From Carposina sasakii (taxonomy: Eukaryota; Arthropoda; Insecta; Lepidoptera; Carposinidae): 64,000 bases of DNA. Under the pieces are notes generated by a model. The model made no database searches. It was not told the DNA's origin and was given only the letters and a program-made list of their open reading frames with translations. Below are positions 21,819 to 46,227 of this stretch, one piece after another (the stretch's first letter is position 1; each line of letters begins with the position of its first letter). The stretch spans positions 7,770,495 to 7,834,494 of the forward strand of contig CP053150.1 of assembly GCA_014607495.2 (NCBI GenBank), read 5' to 3'. The position numbers were made by a program, and so were the translations under genes.

Positions 21819-22443
21819 CAGGGTGTTTTTTCGTTGCCACCCTTAACGAAGGATACGCACTCTACAGGGTGTAACAGAAAGGGTATGTTAAGCGAAAAGC
21901 TGTATAAATAACCCACTATAGAGAACCTATTTCCAAAATTTGAAACTCGAAATCACATTTTTATTTTTCAAGATTGTATGAAAATTCCTGAGATATTTAA
22001 AAATTCTCCATACTATCGGGAAAAATAAACATGTGATTTCGGATCTCAAATTTTGTGGATAGGTTCTCTATAGTGGGCTATTTACATAGCTTTTCGCTTA
22101 ACATACCCTTTTTGTTACATTCTGTATACATCAAATAAAGAAAGTTTATGCCAAAAAAATGCTGGGAAACGATGTTATTTTTTTTTTTAATCTTTTGATC
22201 GCGCAAAATTTACAGTGTCCAGTGTTTATGCTAGTTCTTTCATAGATAGATATTAATTATTTCTCGTGAAAAAATCTTCCTACATGCATCAATGTGGATT
22301 TATGCAGAAAAACGCACTCAACTTTGGACCCTAGTATTTTGGAAACCAGACACTTCCCAGGTATGCTTCCATGGAGAAAAATGATCGTGATGATGAGGAG
22401 ATTCCGTAGTTTTTAGGAACGTTGACGACCAAAAATCATCCTG
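21819..22443 (+). mobile_element. TA-target MITE family A, copy 3, carrying a nested MITE
   Basis: It starts CAGGGTGTTTTTTCGTTGCC after TA (21817-21818) and ends ...CATCCTG before TA (22444-22445). It aligns with 8581-8962 once the 260-bp element at 21865-22124 is removed. It sits inside the older repeat 21705-22515. Confidence 0.8.
21865..22124 (+). mobile_element. TA-target MITE family B, copy 1 (nested)
   Basis: This 260-bp element has ~38-bp terminal inverted repeats: CAGGGTGTAACAGAAAGGG with tatgttaagcgaaaagct, and its near mirror at the other end. It is flanked by TA at 21863-21864 and 22125-22126. Partial relatives are at 42555-42824 and 43115-43245. No transposase frame is present. 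Confidence 0.85.
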
Positions 22444-22515
22444 TATAGTTGAAAGATATAAATAACACATAGGCGATAAAATCCGCGCGAACGAAATCAC
22501 AGGTAATCGCTAGTT

Positions 22516-23382
22516 AGTACATTATATAAATAATAAATAGGTGATAAAAATAGCAAAACAATATTATATAAAACGAGGCTCATTAAATCCGCTCCAGCCA
22601 GTTTCTTAAAGCAGATAACTAATTGAACAAGTGTTTCGGGCTTACGGATGCGTAAGTCGAGAGATCTAATTAAGGCACCTACCGCTGCGACCGAGCCCCG
22701 TAGAGCCCATTATCACGTCTCCACCTCCTATTAGCATTGTCTCCTCGAGGGCGATACTTATCTTTATTTAAATTCACTTCTTGGTAATTAGGTTGACGAG
22801 TCGACAACGTGATTTGCATTGATGAAAATTGGCCAGTGTACGCACAACTCGGTCGCCGGATAATTTGTTGTTGCTGCGTACGCGATTTGGAGTTCTGATA
22901 ACTTATACTGTTTTGAAAACGATATCAATTCATACAAACTCTTTAGGTTAAGTGATATCGTTTTAAACATTTTGAGAGCTAATAAATCCTAGAATTCTGA
23001 GTTGATTTGAAATGATAAATTCGTCATAATTTTTCTACAACAGAACTGTTTGTCTTACTGTACTGTATTTATATTATTCTAGACATTTTGGAAATTGATA
23101 ACATTTTAAATCTTAACCTAAAACAACTAGAAAGAATAAAGAAGAAAATATTGACGTAGAAAGGCTAGCGACCACAGTAGTAGGTTCGTACGAGTACGAG
23201 TAGCACGTAGTCTCTCGTAGCATGTGCTACGGTTCGCCCGAGCGCGCGTGCGGCGACTGCCTGCTCTACATAGGCTGATAAAAATACAAGATAAAGAAAT
23301 TACATCATTTTTAACAGATTTAAAGATGAAATATGTACTGAATTTTTTTGTCATTTGATTTATTACGAGTACAACTTACATA
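22516..23382. other. Non-coding stretch with a CGTAG-rich cluster
   Basis: No exon was recognised. At 23185-23235 the motif cgtag/ctacg and its neighbours (agcacgtag, cgtagcatg, gtgctacgg) repeat irregularly. Similar clusters occur at 51150-51235 and 60545-60600. Confidence 0.45.
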
Positions 23383-23846
23383 CAGGGTGTGTGTGACAGC
23401 CAGGCAAATACTGAAATACTGAATAAGTACCATTGTTTTGAGTTATACGACAGTGTTATTACTCGCAGGAAATACTTATTTAATTTGATTATCCGCTTCG
23501 TTTGCTTTCCGCGCCAATTGTATCAGGTGATCCTGTGACTAGTTAAATGGGCTTATTGGTTATTGTGTGATACATTACTGTTTTTTGAATGACTTGTGAC
23601 TCTCCATTGGGGTTGATCAGTATTTTGAACTTTTTTGGGACCAACTTTTATTTTGAAAATTTTCCATAATTTCAAATTTTATTTTTAAGTCATTATCTAA
23701 GGTAAACGAACTACACAATTTTTTTCCTGAAAACAAAAATCGGAAATCTTTGGAATTTTCCTGCGAAAGTTTTCACTGGTTTTCGCCTCAGAATCATAGT
23801 CTGAAGTCGCCATATCAATATTTTCCTGGCTGTCACTTCCACCCTG
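23383..23846 (+). mobile_element. TA-target MITE family C
   Basis: This 464-bp element is flanked by TA. Its ends, CAGGGTGTGTGTGACAGCC and (reversed) CAGGGTGGAAGTGACAGCC, form ~28-bp inverted repeats with about four mismatches. The interior is AT-rich and non-coding. It abuts the tail of the SINE at 23850-24097. Confidence 0.8.
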
Positions 23847-23849
23847 TAT

Positions 23850-24097
23850 ATAAAAAAATAAAATTTAATAAATAAATATTCACACACTTCACAACACATT
23901 GACCTAGTCCCACACTAAGATCCCTAAGGTCTTGTGTCGTGGGTACTAAGCAACGGTATATAAATATATAGATAAATATATAAACATCCATGACTCGGAA
24001 ATAAACATCGATATTCATCCTACCGGGATTCGAACCCAGGACCTATGGCGCCGCAGGCAGGGCCACTACCAATACCAACTACACCAATCGGCCGTCG
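23850..24097 (-). mobile_element. tRNA-headed SINE (family S2)
   Basis: On the minus strand the head begins CGACGGCCGATTGG. It has an A-box-like TGGTGTAGTTGG (plus 24075-24086) and a B-box GGGTTCGAATCCCGG (plus 24023-24037). A body follows with TTAGTACCCACGACACAAG, then an AT-rich TATTTATTAAA tail. The layout matches a common lepidopteran tRNA-SINE recalled from memory. Confidence 0.75.
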
Positions 24098-24963
24098 ACT
24101 TATAATAAATAATATAAGTATTAATTTTGTAAATATAACATATAAATAAACTGATTCTAAGATGATAAATATATGATATTTGGCCAGCTAGGTGAATATA
24201 AATTTGAACCTAACTTGTATTTTAACATTATTCACAACCCAAAAGTTTCGCAGTAAATGTATGGACTAAGAAACAAAAACTTTTTCAACAGGGAAAATAG
24301 TTACAACGCGCAAAGTTTTGCCGCAGTTGTCACAATATGAGCGGTCGCTGCACATGCAGAGACAGTTATTTGCGTCGGTACTCCATGCATGCGTCACTGT
24401 GTAGTATGTTTTCGATAGAAACGCGCGAGTGCAGTCAAAGAGGATGCGCTTGGTTATTTCTCATTACGGCACACGCGATAAAATCACAGAGTCGTTGCCT
24501 CATTAAAATCTTCTGGTACGCGCATCTGTAAGCCTTTTGTGAGAGCTGTATCGCTGCCGCCGCCTTTCACGTGTCATTTAGGGTTATAAAGTAAGGGCAT
24601 AGAGGAGGTGGCCTAACAATATTTGCTTATGATCTTGTGTCGCTGCTGCGTGGTAGAACAGAAAGGTGTGGTAAAAAATATCCAGGGATTATTTTGTACT
24701 ACGCTGTTGTCAACATTGGCAGGTCTGCACTGATTATCGGATCTCCTCTTTGTTGCCCCTTTGTGTTTGAGGCACAATGCGGCGCGCCAGGTTGTGTCGC
24801 GTGACGTCACGTTACACGTCGCCCGCCATGCCGACAAATGCCAATTTTAATCCTAAAACGCCACTAGCTGCGTTTTTATCCATTTTTTGAGGAACACTAA
24901 CGATACTCTGTCGTTGTGCATCTTTATCGTAATTTATTTTGGGCAGTTTCTTTGATACAGATT
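24098..24963. other. Non-coding stretch, no gene recognised
   Basis: Several short open frames overlap at 24337-24837 with no family resemblance. CpG-rich patches lie near 24780-24830. Confidence 0.45.
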
Positions 24964-24973
24964 AGGTTTTTAT

Positions 24974-25085
24974 CATCATCATCATCATCATTTACAGCCG
25001 TGAGAAGTCCACTGTTGGACATAGGCCTCCCCCAATAACCTCCACTTCGTCGTCGGTTGGATGCAGGCGGCTTCCGACCGGTCGG
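24974..25085 (-). mobile_element. 5'-truncated non-LTR tail with 10-bp target duplication
   Basis: Read on the minus strand, the last codons of a reverse-transcriptase ORF (LGEAYVQQWTSHGCK, stop) are followed by a (GAT)n tail. It is flanked by aggtttttat at 24964-24973 and 25086-25095, a perfect target-site duplication. Only 112 bp were copied, as expected of target-primed reverse transcription. Confidence 0.85.
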
Positions 25086-25108
25086 AGGTTTTTATATTAG
25101 AACATTTT

Positions 25109-25192
25109 TTTTATTTGAGCCATGTGGCGTACACTGGGGGAGGCCTACGTCCAGCAGTGGACTGCAATAGGCTGACGATGACGATGATGATG
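25109..25192 (+). mobile_element. Second 5'-truncated non-LTR tail with 13-bp target duplication
   Basis: It reads MWRTLGEAYVQQWTAIG then stop, followed by a GAC/GAT-repeat tail. It is flanked by perfect attagaacatttt at 25096-25108 and 25193-25205. It is the opposite orientation of the copy at 24974-25085, and its left duplication starts at the base after that copy's right duplication. Only 84 bp of the element are present. Confidence 0.88.
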
Positions 25193-25205
25193 ATTAGAAC
25201 ATTTT

Positions 25206-37373
<12,168 letters not shown>

Positions 37374-37399
37374 AGATGTACTTCTTCCACACGTAATTT

Positions 37400-37508
37400 A
37401 CCTTTAGCATATGTTATTCAAGTTTTATCAAAATCCGTTCACTAGCTTATGCGTAAACGACTAACACACATCCATTTTTATAAACATTTAACATTAGTAG
37501 AATATAGG
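37400..37508 (+). mobile_element. End of lepidopteran interspersed repeat
   Basis: tttatcaaaatccgttcact, tatgcgtaaacgactaacac and ttaacattagtagaatatag. This is the 'aaatccgttcagtag ... attagtaggat' ending, also seen reversed at 21705. It is truncated. Confidence 0.55.
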
Positions 37509-40500
37509 ATATTAACCAAGGCCTGTATTCCCAAAAGCAGGAAACACTGCTAATAAGTCATGGTCTAAGAAAAGGTCTTTGAGATTTTTAAGCTACAACT
37601 ATAGGTATACCAAGAGCCAAGACCAACCGTACCTAAAACACAGTCACAACTCAAGTCAATCAATATGCATGAAATGGAAGATAGAACAAACTATTTTAAT
37701 CTAAACTATGTCCCGCCATATCGCATGTTCGTGGACTTGCCGGAGGAAAAGCGTTCGTAAAATATTTATCAAAGCTCCCGGGCAAGTCTCGCGGGACGTC
37801 TTGAGACTACACTCTCCCCAATACTTAGCACCTCTGAACAGTCTGAATAACGTTTACTTCACATCATATTCTCTTTTTGCGAGATGTGAGCAAAGTGCGA
37901 TCGAATATTCGTGTCGAACTCCAATCTGCATTCTTTAGGATTCTCTCAGGCGGTGATCGATGGAATTTCAGTTCAGTCGATAGGTACTCGTATCTCTACC
38001 TCTCTGAATATTAATATAAATAAAATAGAGATTAAATTATATGCCATAAAATATTTAATTATATAGGTACTATACCGAGCCAAATTAAGGGTCATAATTT
38101 AATTAATGAATGATACTTTACCAAACTCTATTATTACTAAATTATTATTATAAATGTAACCTAATGTTATCATATCACATGAGGTACAAATAATATCTAC
38201 ATTTTTGTACCTATCTGCTCCCATACTCCTCTAGCGTAGTAAATTGATGTTAGAACTTTAGTATAAGCTCTAACATTTTTTGAAATGAAGCTGGAAGAAT
38301 AAAGGAAACATAAAAAATATCCATATCGTGTCTCAAAATATGTAAACATGTTACCAATCCAAAATATATCAACTCTATAGTTAAGTTGATTTGCGTTGGA
38401 AAAGCCAACGTATTAACAAGTAACTAAACCTACTCGTATCATGATCATTAATTTGGCTTAAAATCATAGACCGGCACATTTCAAACTAAAATCAATGCAA
38501 GAGATGCAGACAGAAGTTGCAACAGTTATTGTGCGATGTTTCAATCTCGAGAGCTCTTTGCTCATCTGTCCCTTTTTACATAAAGTAATAATTCGTTTTG
38601 GATAAGACATATCTATGGAAAATACAAGTATGGGTGAATTTCCCAGGTACGTTTTTAGCGCGGCGTGGATGAAAATCGTAGTGGAAAGTGCAAAATGCAC
38701 ATTTATTAATTTTTTTTCATTAAGTTCAGACAGTGATCTAGACTAACGTTTAAAACTTAAGACCAAAATCTATTTGTTTACGCATTAAAAAAATTATCAA
38801 AGGCTCTAAATCTAATTGCGGTGCTATGTCCCCACTTCATTTGCAAAAATAAATTTGGCTATTTAAATTTTCGGGTGAATTAATTTAACAGAATACATAC
38901 ATATTTTAAAAATACATTTAATAACACTATTATTTACACCATGAGCAGTAATTTAACTTAACCCGGTAGTACCTGTAACAGCTTTTTAAAAATGTCCCGC
39001 GGAAAAAGTCAATAACGCTGGCGCATTTTGAACATTACACTATTTCATCATAATGAATGAGATAGATGCTAAGCTATCTTTCCCCGCACTGCTCTGTCAA
39101 GCCATCGTATACCAAGTACAAGGATGTTTGATACACTGAACAGTTTTCCCGCCAAAAACGTAAGTATAACCTGCGGTGGCGCAGGAATACAAATTTATCA
39201 TATAACGGTGTCATGTGTATTTAAAAAACTAAAAGGCTGTTTAAAAAGAAATTTTACAGATGATTAAAGATTAGATGTATCGACGTAATTGCAAATGAAT
39301 TATTACAATTAAAATAATAGTGTCCGTTATAATTTGAAATTGGTTACTTAATTCTAAATACGGTGTCGCAACTCCAGTGGCTCCGGTGGCAAAAAAGAGG
39401 GCCACCGTAATATAATAATGTCACCGTAATTGATATTTTGTCTTTTTGTATACAGGATGACTAGAAAACGGGTATTATTTCTATTGAGATGTAAAAGTAC
39501 AGCCCATTTTCTACCTTCATGGGAAGACCCATTAAAAAAATTACGGCTTCAGGGTTATGCCCCATTTTGTAATGTTTTTAAAATCACCTTATTATTAAAT
39601 GGAAATGCATAAAAAACTAAAATACGTGTATATTTCAGTAATTCAACTAGATAAATAAATAATCATTGGAGACAAAACAACTTGGCATTGTCAAAGTACA
39701 ATTACCAAAAGGTTTATAATTTTTTTTCTGATTCTTTCCTATTCATTCAAAATAATTATTTCACGTAATTCGCACACTTAATTAAACTAAATTCAAAAGG
39801 TATAATTATGAAAAAGCTTACCAATAGCTGACTAATAAGAATTTTAAAAGTGCTATCCTATGACGCGACAACCTTTTTTAACAAGTAACCTAAGTTTGTA
39901 GTCAAATTTAAAAAATACAAAGGTGATGAACTGACATTATAATATATATATATATAATAGCATAGGAATCTTACTGCTATCCAAAGGCCTTTTCATGATG
40001 CAGTTCAACTCGAATCGAGGTCATACCGCCACCTCCATCTCGTCTTACTCCTACCCCAGGCTGCCGCTCTGTAGCATCCAGCCAGTTGCACTGTTCGTCT
40101 ATCTTTCGGTGTCTAAACGACTAACATGGCCGGCACTTTTACTGTCCAGTTCCTTTTTGGTAGGCGATTAGCATACCTAATGGTGTTCCTGATGCAGTCT
40201 GAGCACTGTAGGTCAATCGATAGACAGCATAAGCACACATATCGACAAGTAGACGTTATAAGATCATAGGAAGGGAACCGTTCCTAAATGAACTAAGTTC
40301 TTCCAGGCACTTAAGATTCATCTCTCAATATTAATAGCTGATCAATAAGAATGTAATATTTTTCTGAGTCCTGACTGTTCTCAGAAAAAATATCTATATA
40401 TTGAATGTTCTACTGGCCTAGTAGGTGTACTCATGCACATAATTATTATCTACTTCAATCCCACGTTTTGTGATATTGATTATGACTTGGCCTTCGGTTC

Positions 40501-41696
40501 AAACTCAAGGAAACCACCCAAAATTGCTACTATAAACCCGAGTAACTTTGCGATAAACCCGAGTAGCTTGAACAAGTACGCCTGATGATAACAGAAGAGT
40601 TCTACATTCTACTTGCCTCAATATAACACTGCTATAGGCTGTAGCGCCACGGAATGTATTTTTTGAAACCTATATTGGTCAGCTGCTAGTAAGCTTTCTC
40701 ATAATAAATTACACCTTTTTGAGTAGCTTATTAAATAAGGAATTTAGTTTGATAAAGGGTACGCATGACGCAGTATATTATTTTGAAAGAGTAGGGGCTT
40801 AATTGGCAAAAACATTTAACAAATTTTGCTTGACCATTCCATGTTGATAGATTTTTGGGAGGTCAAAGTATAAAATGTGATTTATTTCTTATATGCCATT
40901 CTACTCATCTAAAAGGAGATTTAAAAAAAAAATGTCATATCTCCGACACTGTGAATTTCCGGATGGGGTGTTCCTTATATATAAAGGTAGCTAACGAGGT
41001 GCACTTTCAAATGTGAAAAGAAATGATCCTTATTTCTGGTTTTCGAAGATTTTTACGTACATATAAATAAATACGGCTAGGTTCCTGAAATGGTGTAGTC
41101 AGAACTGCGAGATCTTATAGGAGATACCATGGCCACTACGTTTTATGCTAAGAAAAAAGTCACTAGGAAGCATTTTAAAGTATGTAATAAAATATTTCCC
41201 TAACTGTTAACGTGTTCCTTAAATTTGTTATCATAGTTTCTAAGCTATAATCATGATGATAAACATTATTACCAACTAATAAACGAAAAATCTAAAGTTT
41301 TCATATTCTTATAAAATAAATAAATAGGTAATTCGTATGATGTTCTCCTGTATTTATAATTCCGCTGGTTGTAATAAATTTCAGTGGAGAGATTAACAAT
41401 TTCGGTGGTTTGATAATAATATCGGTGGCGATTGAAAATTTTAAATGCAGATATCTCAATAAATAATACGTTTTTAAAAATGTGTACCATATGACTGAAT
41501 ATTATATATTCTTAGCTATTACTTCGAATACAAAAAAGTTATAGAAAGTGGATATAAAATTTCGCCAGCGTAATTAGTCAAAAATCGAGGTTGTTGAAAT
41601 TCACCCGTATACTTCATGTAAGAATGTATTTAGAAATTGATCAAAATAAGTAAACTAAAACTTTGAACTAGATACTATCCAATTACAACATTTTAT
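37509..41696. other. Non-coding stretch, no gene recognised
   Basis: AT-rich with no recognised exon. At 39382-39407 ccggtggc and ggccaccg can pair around a purine loop. The GC-richer, repeat-like block 40003-40215 has no second copy in this window. A local direct repeat, 'aaacccgagta', occurs at 40535 and 40556. Confidence 0.4.
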
Positions 41697-41705
41697 TATT
41701 TTATT

Positions 41706-41970
41706 ACGTCTATCCGCGTGGTGCCGGCAGAGTAGAGTTTGTACCACTCTTGCCTGCCCGTGGGATACGATACGAGGCGATTAAGGGTTTCCGGGTGGTG
41801 GGCAGCAGCGCCTCCCGTACTGACAACATAGTCCGAAAATCACACTGCGATCACCAACCCGCCTGCCCAGCGTGGTGACTATGGGCAAAACCCCCCTATG
41901 GCAGTAGCCTTGTGGCGTGCTCTGAGGGAGGCCTACGTCCAGCAGTGGACTGCAATAGGCTGAATAAGAA
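41706..41970 (+). mobile_element. Composite SINE/non-LTR element with 9-bp target duplication
   Basis: This 265-bp element is flanked by tattttatt at 41697-41705 and 41971-41979. The 5' part carries cttgcctgcccgtgggata and gtgggcagcagcgcc. The middle has accaacccgcctgcccagcg. The 3' part encodes the LREAYVQQWTAIG-stop ending shared with 25109-25192. The order resembles a common lepidopteran composite repeat. The TSD is AT-rich, so less certain than those near 25.1 kb. Confidence 0.75.
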
Positions 41971-42206
41971 TATTTTATTCTTAAATACTTATATGATCTT
42001 TTTAATTATTTATTCTTTATCTGTATGTATAGTATTGTATTGTATTGTATTTTATATACTTACATTATAATTATAATAAATGTAAAGATACGAGTATGTT
42101 TTGATTTTATAGTTTACCCAATTAACCAGCAGGTTAATTGAATAAATATAGCTTGTGCATTTGTGTAGTTACCATATTGAAAATTTTATTTATATTTTAT
42201 AGTGTA

Positions 42207-42355
42207 ATCTGGAACCAATATACGGGTCCAGCTGAAAACTAGCGCTGCAGGCCATCTGTTTTGGTCTGCAGCTGTATGCTGAGCTGGGTCCATTTCAGCA
42301 TAATCATGTTTTTCTGTTTGGCTGTATTGTGAAACATTTTTGAATGCTGAATAAA
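42207..42355 (+). mobile_element. Non-LTR/SINE 3' end, family T, copy 1
   Basis: It contains ctgtatgctgagctgggtcc, atttcagcataatcatg and gctgaataaataattt. It ends in the (ctttctttc) microsatellite that follows. A 5'-shorter copy is at 50556-50671 with the same tail, showing that the tail belongs to the element. Confidence 0.75.
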
Positions 42356-42376
42356 TAATTTCTTTCTTTCTTTCTT

Positions 42377-42430
<54 letters not shown>
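42356..42430 (+). repeat. (CTTT)n/(CT)n microsatellite
   Basis: A pyrimidine microsatellite expanded from the tail of the element at 42207-42355, with an internal CT-only block. Confidence 0.95.
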
Positions 42431-42554
42431 ACTTTCTTATTTACGTCTATGCGGGCATATAAGGTAGATTCCACATGAGCGCCTTATGAAGGATCTCCAG
42501 ATCTCATTCCCAAAGCCTAGATTTAAAATATTTTTTATGTAGGTATATAGGTAT

Positions 42555-42824
42555 ATTGGGGGTAAGAAAAGAGGTGAGTACGTTAAGCGAAATGCTATAA
42601 ATGCACCTTAAAGAACCTTTAAGACTTGAAATCACGAGTTTATTTTTTCAAGAAGATAGATGTAAGTATGTTAAATTTCTAAACAATTCAAGAAAGTTCA
42701 CATAGTTATATAATCCTGAATAATAAACAAACATGCGTTTTCGAGTTTTATACTTTGTAAATAGGTCCTTTATAGTAAGGTGTTTCAATGTATTTCGCTT
42801 AATATCCTCGTTTTAAACTCTGAG
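42555..42824 (+). mobile_element. MITE family B, copy 2 (degenerate)
   Basis: After TA it reads ttgggggtaagaaaagagg then acgttaagcgaaatgct. It ends with tatttcgcttaatatcctcg and ctctgag before TA. The ends and the 'gaaatcacgagtttatttttt' type interior match 21865-22124 at low identity. Confidence 0.6.
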
Positions 42825-43114
42825 TAAAAAAACATATTTCAAAGGATTTTAACGAAGACTTTAAGATCTAAGTTTTATTCGTAACTTCATGTTGTCTCTT
42901 GAATGAAAGGAGCGGGCTTGCCTGTGCCAGGCGATCAACTCGCAACTTTTTAATTAGTTTATCGATGATAATAAAGCACAGTCTTGTTACTCAAAATAAC
43001 CTATTAATGTATGATATATCATTTCGTCATTATTTATTACTTAACGTCTTATTGTATTCAACAGATATTTTAAACAAAATGTCATGTTTATTTTCCCATA
43101 GTAAAAAGAAAAAA

Positions 43115-43245
43115 ATAACTCGGGAATGTTCATACAATGTTAAAAAATAAACATGTGATTTCGAGTAACAGTCTGAAGGTTCTCTATGTAATAGTTGGCT
43201 AATTTCATAGCATTTCGTTTAATATACCCCTTTTGTTAAAGCCTG
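43115..43245 (+). mobile_element. MITE family B, copy 3 (3' half)
   Basis: Contains aataaacatgtgatttcga, ggttctctatgtaatag and catttcgtttaatatacccc, ending gcctg before TA. This corresponds to the right half of 21865-22124; the left half is missing or unrecognisable. Confidence 0.65.
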
Positions 43246-46094
43246 TATATAGGTAACAAGTGATTTTTTGTAAGCACAAACACTATTTAATATTCACGGC
43301 AAAGATAACCAATGTTATTTATACTAAGAATCGTTACAAAAAGAAGTCTTTTTATAATACTGTTATATGAATTGATAACAAAAATGTATAATTTGCTGGC
43401 AAATCCAAACGCCCGCGGCTAATACGAAAACCAAAGCGAGATAAAGGATTATTTTTGTGTTAGCGCGGCTTTGGGTAATTGTTTTACACGTGAGCACACA
43501 AGCGATCCCATGAATTTATGTATGGCGTTAAGGGCAGAGCCGGTGCGTGTCCGCGAATGAATGGCCATCGGAAAGTCATTAGTTATGTAGGGGCCCGCGC
43601 CATGTGGCCGGCGCTTCTCTACGTCATTTTTCCGCGGGCAATTTCCCGCTATTTCCCACAACCATCAGCGGTCACTCTGCCCTCGCTTCCCTTTATTTGT
43701 AAAAGAAAAATGCAAAGATACACCCGCTACCCGGAAAACGTGTACTGATTACCAAACAATATCAATAACTAATTAAGTACCTGCGATCCTTCGATAACAA
43801 TAGAAATTAATACGTATAGCGCTTAATTGACATTGATTGCATGAAACTCAATGAAAATTTAAAATCAACTTGTCTGTAAATATTATTCTTTTATGTAAAC
43901 GTGAATCTAACCGCAGAAACTAATTGCAATGAAAATAAAAGCCGGCGGCGGGCGCTCTCTGCAGTTGACTAATATTTTCAGCCAAACTGATTTAATTTTA
44001 TTGATAGCACTTCGAAAATATTTCCTTTTAAAACGAATCGCTCTAGTGCATTCGTTATTAATAATTTTAACTGTTTCGACCAAGTGATTGCTCAATATTG
44101 GTTTCAGTTATGTTTTTTATTTTAAGTTTTATTTGAAAATAAACTGATATACGTGAATGTTAAATTACTGGATAGATATTGGCCAACCTTTATCACTACT
44201 ATGTCGGGAAACAACCTATAAAAAGTTATGCTCCATTTAGTTCCATACATGCCTCGCTATAGTTTAGGAAACCGGTGCAACATATTGCCAAAGAAAATTA
44301 ATAAAAACAGGAAAATGGAAAAGGCTCCGTTATGGACGCTACCAAAATAGCATCAGCTGATGATTTACGGCTAACTTAGACAACTTTATCTTATTACACT
44401 TTGACTTATTAAATATCTTTTGTTCAATAACTTCACGCTGGGAGTCAACATTTATGATTCTGTATCAGAGGCGACACTGTGACATAGTGTTCTGTGCACT
44501 GTAAACTGGATACGGAACCTCACGAGTCTAGACAAGCCGGCTAATAGCTATTGTCACGTAATTAATGTTAATAAATTAATCTCCTGTTACCAGAGACAAA
44601 TGAGACACAGGCTGGGCTAACGACGACTATTTGATTTAAATGGAGGGTTGATGTTTATGATTTACGCAGGGCGGCGCTGACGGCGGCGCCGGGCTGTCGC
44701 GGCCGCGATCCGGCGCCCGGGTGATAGCGATAAACAATACTACGTCTATTTAAATTCATAATTAAGTTAACTATATCGATTTAAAATCCTTCAGTGACCG
44801 TGTAACAACGCACAGCCGAAACTGCTAGGCGTAATAAACGGTAGTTTGAGAAACGAAGAGCACTAATAAAGCGTTTCCCGAATCAACTAGGTACGGAAAA
44901 TACGAGAATGCTAAAGTTTACTCGGCTAGTAGATAGATATTTATGGAAGTAAATTTAAGTAGTCAGTGGTTTGCTGTCTCAAATATGGAGATTTGTTCCA
45001 GAAATATGGAGTTTTGTGTTTGTTTCGTGTTAAAGACAGGCGACAGACGTCGACATTGTTATACAGTACACGTATCTACTACTCTCATTTACTTGACAAA
45101 CTAAAAAACATCGACATCACGACACAAATTCGGCACCATAATGCAATTCATGAAAACGTGAAGTGGCTTGACACTAATTACGTCGCTCTTTGCAAATTAA
45201 GTTCCACTTGGAGATTCATTACGTAATAAAAATGCGCAGCGGGAGGACGCCTCGCTGCCTATTTTTTGGCGTACCTACTGTTTAACATGCGGAAAACACG
45301 ACTATAATAGCAGCAATAAAACAATAATGATCGAGTTCGGAGGAAGCAAGCTCCATCGCCTCCCTGTTGACTATTCATTATACACTCGCCCTAAGACAAA
45401 CACCCGCTGTTATTAGATATCATGCACTTGCAGCCTGATATACCTGCGGTTAAATTGTTTTCGAGGTTTTGCCAAATATTTACTTAATTAAAGGCTATAA
45501 ATAATGTACTAAAATTTTCGATTCAATAAATCATCTAAATTAACTAAAAGACCGGAGCAAGTTATTCTATTTGCAGAACGCTAACTTACATGTATCGGAG
45601 GAACTAGAAGAGACGGCTTGTTTGTCCTCGCAGACTAATTAAAAAGTTTGTTTCGTGAAGTTCAGGCTGAAAGTGGCACCGAAGTAGTTCCTCCGGCTAT
45701 TGACAACAAAATATAAATTTAGAACGGTAGGTGAGCAGCCGTTTGTTTTGTATCCGCTGGGTAATAATGGAAATAAGATCATAACGTGATTTAGCGACAG
45801 AAGCGCGAGACTTGCCGGCGACGTATGAATATGTATGGGCGGGTGGACACGATCCGACAGATAATGGAATCTGCACACGAAGCGGATCTGATTAGTCTGG
45901 CCGCAATTAGCGGCCGCACTGCAAAAAGATTTCAAAGCCACCTAACAAGCGGTGTAATAGAACGTACTTGCTCGTTACCTCAATGCGAAATATGCTATTC
46001 TTTGTTTGATCATTTGCAGAATTTCTTTATTTATTGTAAAGTACTTTCGTTAACTAGAATTTGCATTTTACATCACGTTACTTGGTGATGGATT
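43246..46094. other. Non-coding stretch, no gene recognised
   Basis: No exon was supported. The most GC-rich block of the window lies here at 44665-44725 (gcggcgccgggctgtcgcgg with ggccgcgatccggcg). Another GC-richer block is at 43540-43640. Confidence 0.4.
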
Positions 46095-46227
46095 TGGTGA
46101 GCTCAGTCATTAGAGCTTATACGTAGATTTCCCCAAAACTAGAATTAAAACAGTTTGCAGTGGTCGTGGGTTCGATTCCCACTCGGGTGAAGAATTTTTT
46201 CCATTTTCTTTATTAATAATTTTATAA
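46095..46227 (+). mobile_element. tRNA-headed SINE (family S1), copy 3
   Basis: The head has a D-arm-like gagctcagtcattagagc, then ~30 unrelated bases, then cagtttgcagtggtcgtggg and ttcgattcccactcggg. It ends with the family tail aagaattttttccattttc...ttataa. The anticodon region is replaced or has an insertion compared with the copies at 8041 and 8371. Confidence 0.7.

Larger units (their letters stand above)
21705..22515 (-). mobile_element. Lepidopteran interspersed repeat split by a MITE
   Basis: The left part (21705-21816) carries tcctatcctactacaaaag, gtgaggatgtgtgtgtg and acgcaaaaactacttaatgg. The right part (22446-22515) continues with aataacacataggcgat and ends cgctagtta. Together they match, reversed, the repeats at 37400, 48450 and 59575. 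The gap is exactly filled by MITE A copy 3. Confidence 0.65.

Noticed and set aside
40003..40215. GC-richer block that looks like an interspersed repeat
   Set aside because: No second copy in the window and no ends or TSD found, so not called as an element.
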